Shown one piece after another: positions 34,664 to 38,406 of a DNA stretch of 38,406 nucleotides (position 1 is its first letter; the number at the start of each line of letters is the position of its first letter). This DNA is from Streptomyces toxytricini. GTDB taxonomy: Bacteria > Actinomycetota > Actinomycetes > Streptomycetales > Streptomycetaceae. Location: contig NZ_BMTY01000037.1 in NCBI RefSeq assembly GCF_014649915.1, positions 1-38,406 on the forward strand. Direction: 5' to 3'. The position numbers were made by a program, and so were the translations under genes. Under the pieces are notes generated by a model, which was given only the letters and a program-made list of their open reading frames with translations, had not been told where the DNA came from and did not search any database.

Positions 34664-35301
34664 CAGTGCTTGCCCTCCGACTGCGCTGCCGGCCGGGGAG
34701 CCGGTCCGACCATGCCCTCGACGAAGGCGTCCTGCTTGTCGCCCAGCCCCGCCGCGTCGATCACCTGGTTGGACAGCAGGATGTCGGAGCTGTTCGCGTC
34801 ACGGATGGCGGTCTTCCACGCTTCCTTGCTGTTCGCGTCGGCGCGCGCACGCGACTCGGTGCTGTAGTCCGCGTCGCGGATCTGCGTGTAGGGGTTGTCG
34901 GCCAGGACCTCGGTCCAGCCCTTCTTGGTGATCTCGTCCTCGGAGGCGTACGGGTTGCCCATACCGGCGTTCGTCAAGATCTTGAAGGCGCCCTGGAGGT
35001 ACTGGTCCTGCTCGTGGATCATGCCGGCCGACAGGCCGACGTTCACGGCGAAGGCGTTGCCCTGCTGGACCAGGGAGCGCACCCCCCACTCCCAGCGCTC
35101 GCAGAACGTCTTCATCGCGGCGGTCAGGCCGTCGTGGCCCGTCTGCACACCGGTCAGGGCCAGCTTGGAGAAGCCGCGGCCCATGCTCGCGTCGCCGACC
35201 GCGCCGAGCTCGCCCAGCTCGGACAGCGCATCCGTGATGCCCTTGGCTATCTGCCCCAGAGCCTGCTTCGAGACATCCAGGTCCTTGTCGTCCCCGCTCA
35301 T
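34663..35301 (-). CDS. WXG-type secretion partner or chaperone of cassette 2
   Basis: A 212-residue helical protein, paralogue of the one at 11484: shared blocks FCERWEWGVR, AGMIHEQDQYLQGAFK and GNPYASEDEITKKGW, and a TGVQTGHDGL segment before them. The C-terminus is longer (SSDILLSNQVIDAAG and a Pro-rich end). The ATG at 35301 overlaps the previous stop by 4 nt (ATGA), and its stop overlaps the toxin start. The export-partner role is inferred from helical build, conservation with cassette 1 and coupling to a toxin with a type VII-like signal. Confidence 0.78.
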   Translation of the reverse strand: MSGDDKDLDVSKQALGQIAKGITDALSELGELGAVGDASMGRGFSKLALTGVQTGHDGLTAAMKTFCERWEWGVRSLVQQGNAFAVNVGLSAGMIHEQDQYLQGAFKILTNAGMGNPYASEDEITKKGWTEVLADNPYTQIRDADYSTESRARADANSKEAWKTAIRDANSSDILLSNQVIDAAGLGDKQDAFVEGMVGPAPRPAAQSEGKH

Positions 35302-35732
35302 GCGGTACGCCCCCCGTCGAGCGCCACCGCATCGGGAACGATCCCGCGCACCGGCGGGAACACCGCACCGTCCGGACCGGCAGCGTTGAAGGCCACCCCG
35401 CACGGGAAGTCCAGCACCGGCAGCACCTCGTCCAGCAACCGGGCACCGCCGATCCGCCGGTACGGCCACTCGCGGCCGACCTCGTCGCGCGCCACCGCGA
35501 ACCGGTACAGGGCCTCCTCGTCCGAGAAGGCGCATATCCAGTCCAGACCGTGGAGTTGCGTCGTCCACGGACCGCCGTGCTCGTCCGACGGCACCAGCAC
35601 GATGCCGTCCCGGAAGTCCGCGAGACGCTGAAGCGCCGCCGCCCGCGCCACCTCGTACGCATCAACGACCGGTGCCGCAGCCCGTGTGGCGGCCTCGGCG
35701 CGCAGCGCGCCCCATTCCTCGTCGAACCCCAC
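35298..35732 (-). CDS. SseB-family protein heading cassette 2
   Basis: A 144-residue SseB-type protein and first gene of the operon. It has LADFRDGIVLVPSDEHGGP, LHGLDWICAFSDEEALYRFA, VGREWPYRRIGGARLLDEV and VFPPVRGIVPDAVALDGG, lining up block by block with the 141-residue cassette-1 protein. GTG 35732 is the preferred start: AAGGG lies 8 nt upstream and it gives the same length as the paralogue. ATG 35777 and ATG 35856 are in frame but have no ribosome site. A positively charged N-terminal helix replaces that of the paralogue. Accessory role in toxin export is inferred. Confidence 0.75.
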   Translation of the reverse strand: MGFDEEWGALRAEAATRAAAPVVDAYEVARAAALQRLADFRDGIVLVPSDEHGGPWTTQLHGLDWICAFSDEEALYRFAVARDEVGREWPYRRIGGARLLDEVLPVLDFPCGVAFNAAGPDGAVFPPVRGIVPDAVALDGGRTA

Positions 35733-36489
35733 CCCATAAGCCCTTCGTCCAGCCGCCTGCGCTCCGCAGCCGTTCATGATCGGATGCAATTCTGCCGGAA
35801 GCACACGCCAACCTCGCTGTTCCGACACACGCAGAATGAGACATGCGTGCGACATGACTATCAGCCTGCCGCCGTTCCGCCTGGCTGTGCGAATGGGCAG
35901 GTCGTACGGGTGCTTTACTTGCCGAGGCGGCCCATGCGGTGGCGGACCGTGTGGCGGAGGACCCGGCTGGGCCGCCCGCCGGTCATCTGACGCGCCGCAC
36001 TGAGAGCAGACGAGCACGGCGCCGACGATGGGCCGAAGCACCACGACGACGGGGCGCGCCCGCGGGCAGCATGCAGCGTGGACCCACATGCCGCCCCCGG
36101 CCGTCGAAAGGGAGGGAGGGCTGTCGGCGAAGGTGTCGAGGGCGCGCGGATCTTGGCCCCCGGGTATGCCGCCAGCCGGAGCCCCTGACCCCAGGTCAGT
36201 GGAGCGAGCCCTCGCCCAAGCGGTGGGGTGTCAGGTCTCCTCGGACACGCAGCGCTCGGGGCGGTGCCGTCAGGCCTGCTCCGGGGCCAGCCCGGGCCGA
36301 GGCCGGACGGGGGCTGGCCGGGCGTGGTTTCCCCCTGGCCCCATTTTCCCGATGCCGCCTCGCAATGCCTCACCCAAGCCCGCGGTCCTGGGTGCGGCGT
36401 TGCGAGCAGCCGTCGCTCATTCGCGTAGTAGTCCGCCCGCCGGCCGTACGCCAAGGCTTCACATTGCACTTCTGAAGCGAGCGAATCTC
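35733..36489. other. Upstream region of cassette 2, no gene seen
   Basis: Frames in all six directions are Arg/Pro/Gly-rich. The 35790-35890 part is less GC-rich and probably carries the cassette promoter, though no clear -35/-10 pair could be assigned. Nothing recognisable lies in the 36000-36480 part. Confidence 0.4.
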
Positions 36490-37146
<657 letters not shown>

Positions 37147-37287
37147 AGTGTCATTCTCTCTTGACGGGCAGTACAGGCCGCCACCCACGGTGATCAGACA
37201 CACCGATCGTGCCCGTGCGGAGGAAAACACGACACAACACATCGCACGATGTCTGCATGCCGGATGATCACCACAACATGATTCAGA

Positions 37288-37943
37288 TCAGCGGGCCGAT
37301 ATTAATGTTCCCCGCTTTGTGTCGGGGGATGGGGTGGTGTTCTTCCCTGGAGGATGGCACGCGGCCCAGGCGGGCGGGAGGTGAACGGTCAGCCGACGCA
37401 TCCGCGGGTCGCCGATGGGCACGGTGTAGCCGAACCGGCGCGGATCTCGAAGGTCGATGGCTATCTCCGCCCTTAGCCGGCGTTCCCTGCCAGGTCGAAG
37501 GAGAGCTGCTCGGCGCGCGGTCTCTGCCATGAGCTGTTCGCAGCGCAGGACGATGCCGCGGAGTCTGCTGCGCCCCAGCATGTCGTACATCTCGTAGGCG
37601 GTGTCGCGGAGGTCGTCAGGTGTGCGGGGACGGCCCGCCGGGCAGCTGGCGGCTGCGGTGGACCTCGGAGCGGTCAGCCATCGTGACGGTCATCCTCATC
37701 GCCCGGGCGGCCTGCTTTCGGGCGCGCAGGCGGTCGCCGAGCTCGACGACCAGCGAAAGCAGCGCGGCCCGGGCGGCCTCGGGTGCCAGTGTCGCAGGGG
37801 AATCGCCCGACACTGTGCGGAAGCTCCGTCGGCACCACCGCCCTGCGGTCGATGCCGCGGGCCACCTCGCGCAGCCGGCGGCCCTCCCGTCCACCGAGGA
37901 GGCGCTGCACGGTCGCCTCCGGCAGTTGCGCCAGCAGGCCAGG
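37288..37943 (-). pseudogene. Y-family DNA polymerase C-terminal fragment, frameshifted
   Basis: Three frames in order: LLAQLPEATVQRLLGGREGR, RLREVARGIDRRAVVPTELP (fingers/HhH region), then LAPEAARAALLSLVVELGDR and AMRMTVTMADRSEVHRSRQL (little finger), then DLRDTAYEMYDMLGRSRLRG, IVLRCEQLM and a basic tail. This matches the C-terminal half of DinB/ImuB-like lesion-bypass polymerases. The catalytic palm is missing and at least two indels are present. The 5' end joins a membrane-protein fragment near 37940. Confidence 0.6.
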
Positions 37944-38190
37944 CCGGAGAAGGTGATCAGCTGCCGGGGCTTGAGGCAGCTGAGCGCGGCGTGCATTGCG
38001 ATGCCGGCGGCGACGGCGTAGGGCGTCGTCTGTGGGATGAGGAGCGCGATGGGCAGTGTGAGTTCCGCCGCGAGGACGATGGCAGCGCGTCGGCCGTGGC
38101 CGATGACCGCCCGCAGGCCGCGGAATGACGGACACTCATACGGTGGTCACCAGCGCAAGCAGTGTGGCCACCACAGCTGGCGGCTGATGA
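37944..38190 (-). pseudogene. Membrane-protein fragment (MauE/DoxX-like?)
   Basis: The reading VVATLLALVTTV, a frame change near 38136, then ECPSFRGLRAVIGHGRRAA and IVLAAELTLPIALLIPQ, TPYAVAAGIAMHAAL suggests two or three membrane helices with a single cysteine between. This is reminiscent of MauE/DoxX redox membrane proteins. It is cut at the polymerase fragment on one side. Low confidence. Confidence 0.35.
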
Positions 38191-38325
38191 CAGCGTAGGT
38201 CCGCGCACGTTTGCGGCGCAAATACACAAGAGGGCAGGAATGCAGGGCACCATACGACGAGGGTCTTGGCGGAGAGCAGTGGGCGTCACCGTCGCAGCGC
38301 TGGCTACTAGGGGGCGTCTTGTCGA

Positions 38326-38406
38326 TCATGAGTCGAGCCAGATGAGAGTGCTGGCCAGGCTGATGGCGGCGAGATAGCGGTCGGGATGTTTGTCGTAGCG
38401 GGTGGC
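38326..38406 (-). mobile_element. C-terminal end of an IS5/IS4-type transposase, runs off the window
   Basis: The minus-strand frame reads ATRYDKHPDRYLAAISLAS, TLIWLDS and a stop at 38326-38328. This is the usual tail of a Streptomyces IS5-family transposase (RYDK...LA...L.WL). Only the last 26 codons are inside the window. Right beyond its stop, 38300-38325 probably contains the element end. Confidence 0.7.

Noticed and set aside
32471..34867. 798-codon open frame on the plus strand
   Set aside because: Antisense of the cassette-2 toxin and immunity genes, with no recognisable motif.

Overview
This is a GC-rich actinobacterial window, almost certainly Streptomyces or a close relative. The evidence is the codon usage, the many long antisense shadow frames, GTG starts, the 4-nt start/stop overlaps, and gene families typical of Streptomyces accessory DNA. 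A gene resembling the telomere terminal protein Tpg (24356-24943, minus) suggests a linear replicon, either a chromosome arm near an end or a linear plasmid. No telomere, origin, CRISPR array, tRNA or rRNA was seen.

Layout. 1-6080: an intact glutathione-independent formaldehyde dehydrogenase with a UUCG-loop terminator, then broken genes (ATP-dependent DNA ligase, pentapeptide-repeat protein, HTH protein), a small secreted protein and a membrane fragment. 6348-12475 (minus): polymorphic-toxin cassette 1, in the order SseB-like protein, WXG-type partner, 1568-aa RHS toxin, immunity protein. 12939-18085: a conserved hypothetical, a frameshifted membrane protein, a mosaic of IS630, Imm53, IS701, zinc-ribbon nuclease and Uma2 fragments, and a membrane protein. 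18252-20452: a second type of toxin (signal peptide, heptad coiled coil, HINT, C-terminal toxin) overlapping a DUF6188-like immunity gene. 20499-26345: a broken MerR/DNA-clamp fusion, an ATPase scrap, a broken IS5, small genes and pseudogenes, the tpg-like gene and a broken AlbA-type protein. 26552-28047: a divergent MerR/SDR pair with a palindromic operator. 28135-29853: tandem broken IS481 copies and an IstB tail. 29875-31189: two orphan genes that could be immunity genes. 31400-35732 (minus): toxin cassette 2, with the same two leading genes, a papain-like (Tox-PL) toxin and a 526-aa immunity protein. 36490-38406: an NPCBM-domain membrane protein, fragments of a Y-family DNA polymerase and a membrane protein, and the tail of an IS5 transposase running off the edge.

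How the genes fit together. Cassettes 1 and 2 are paralogous. They share the two leading genes and a roughly 350-residue N-terminal domain that looks like a type VII secretion signal, but they carry unrelated toxic tips and unrelated immunity genes. With the third, Sec-type toxin, a broken Imm53 gene and two orphan genes, the window reads as an interbacterial-competition island built by duplication and tip swapping in a decaying subtelomeric region. The most unusual gene is the cassette-2 immunity protein, which repeats an Imm35/YrhB-like unit and appears to contain degenerate copies of the papain-like fold found in the toxin beside it.

Many non-toxin genes carry 1-2 nt frameshifts, often in G/C runs, while all toxin-cassette genes are open. 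Some shifts could be assembly errors, but nonsense codons and abrupt gene-to-gene junctions show that real decay is also present. All family assignments come from reading the sequence and recalling families; no database search was run.
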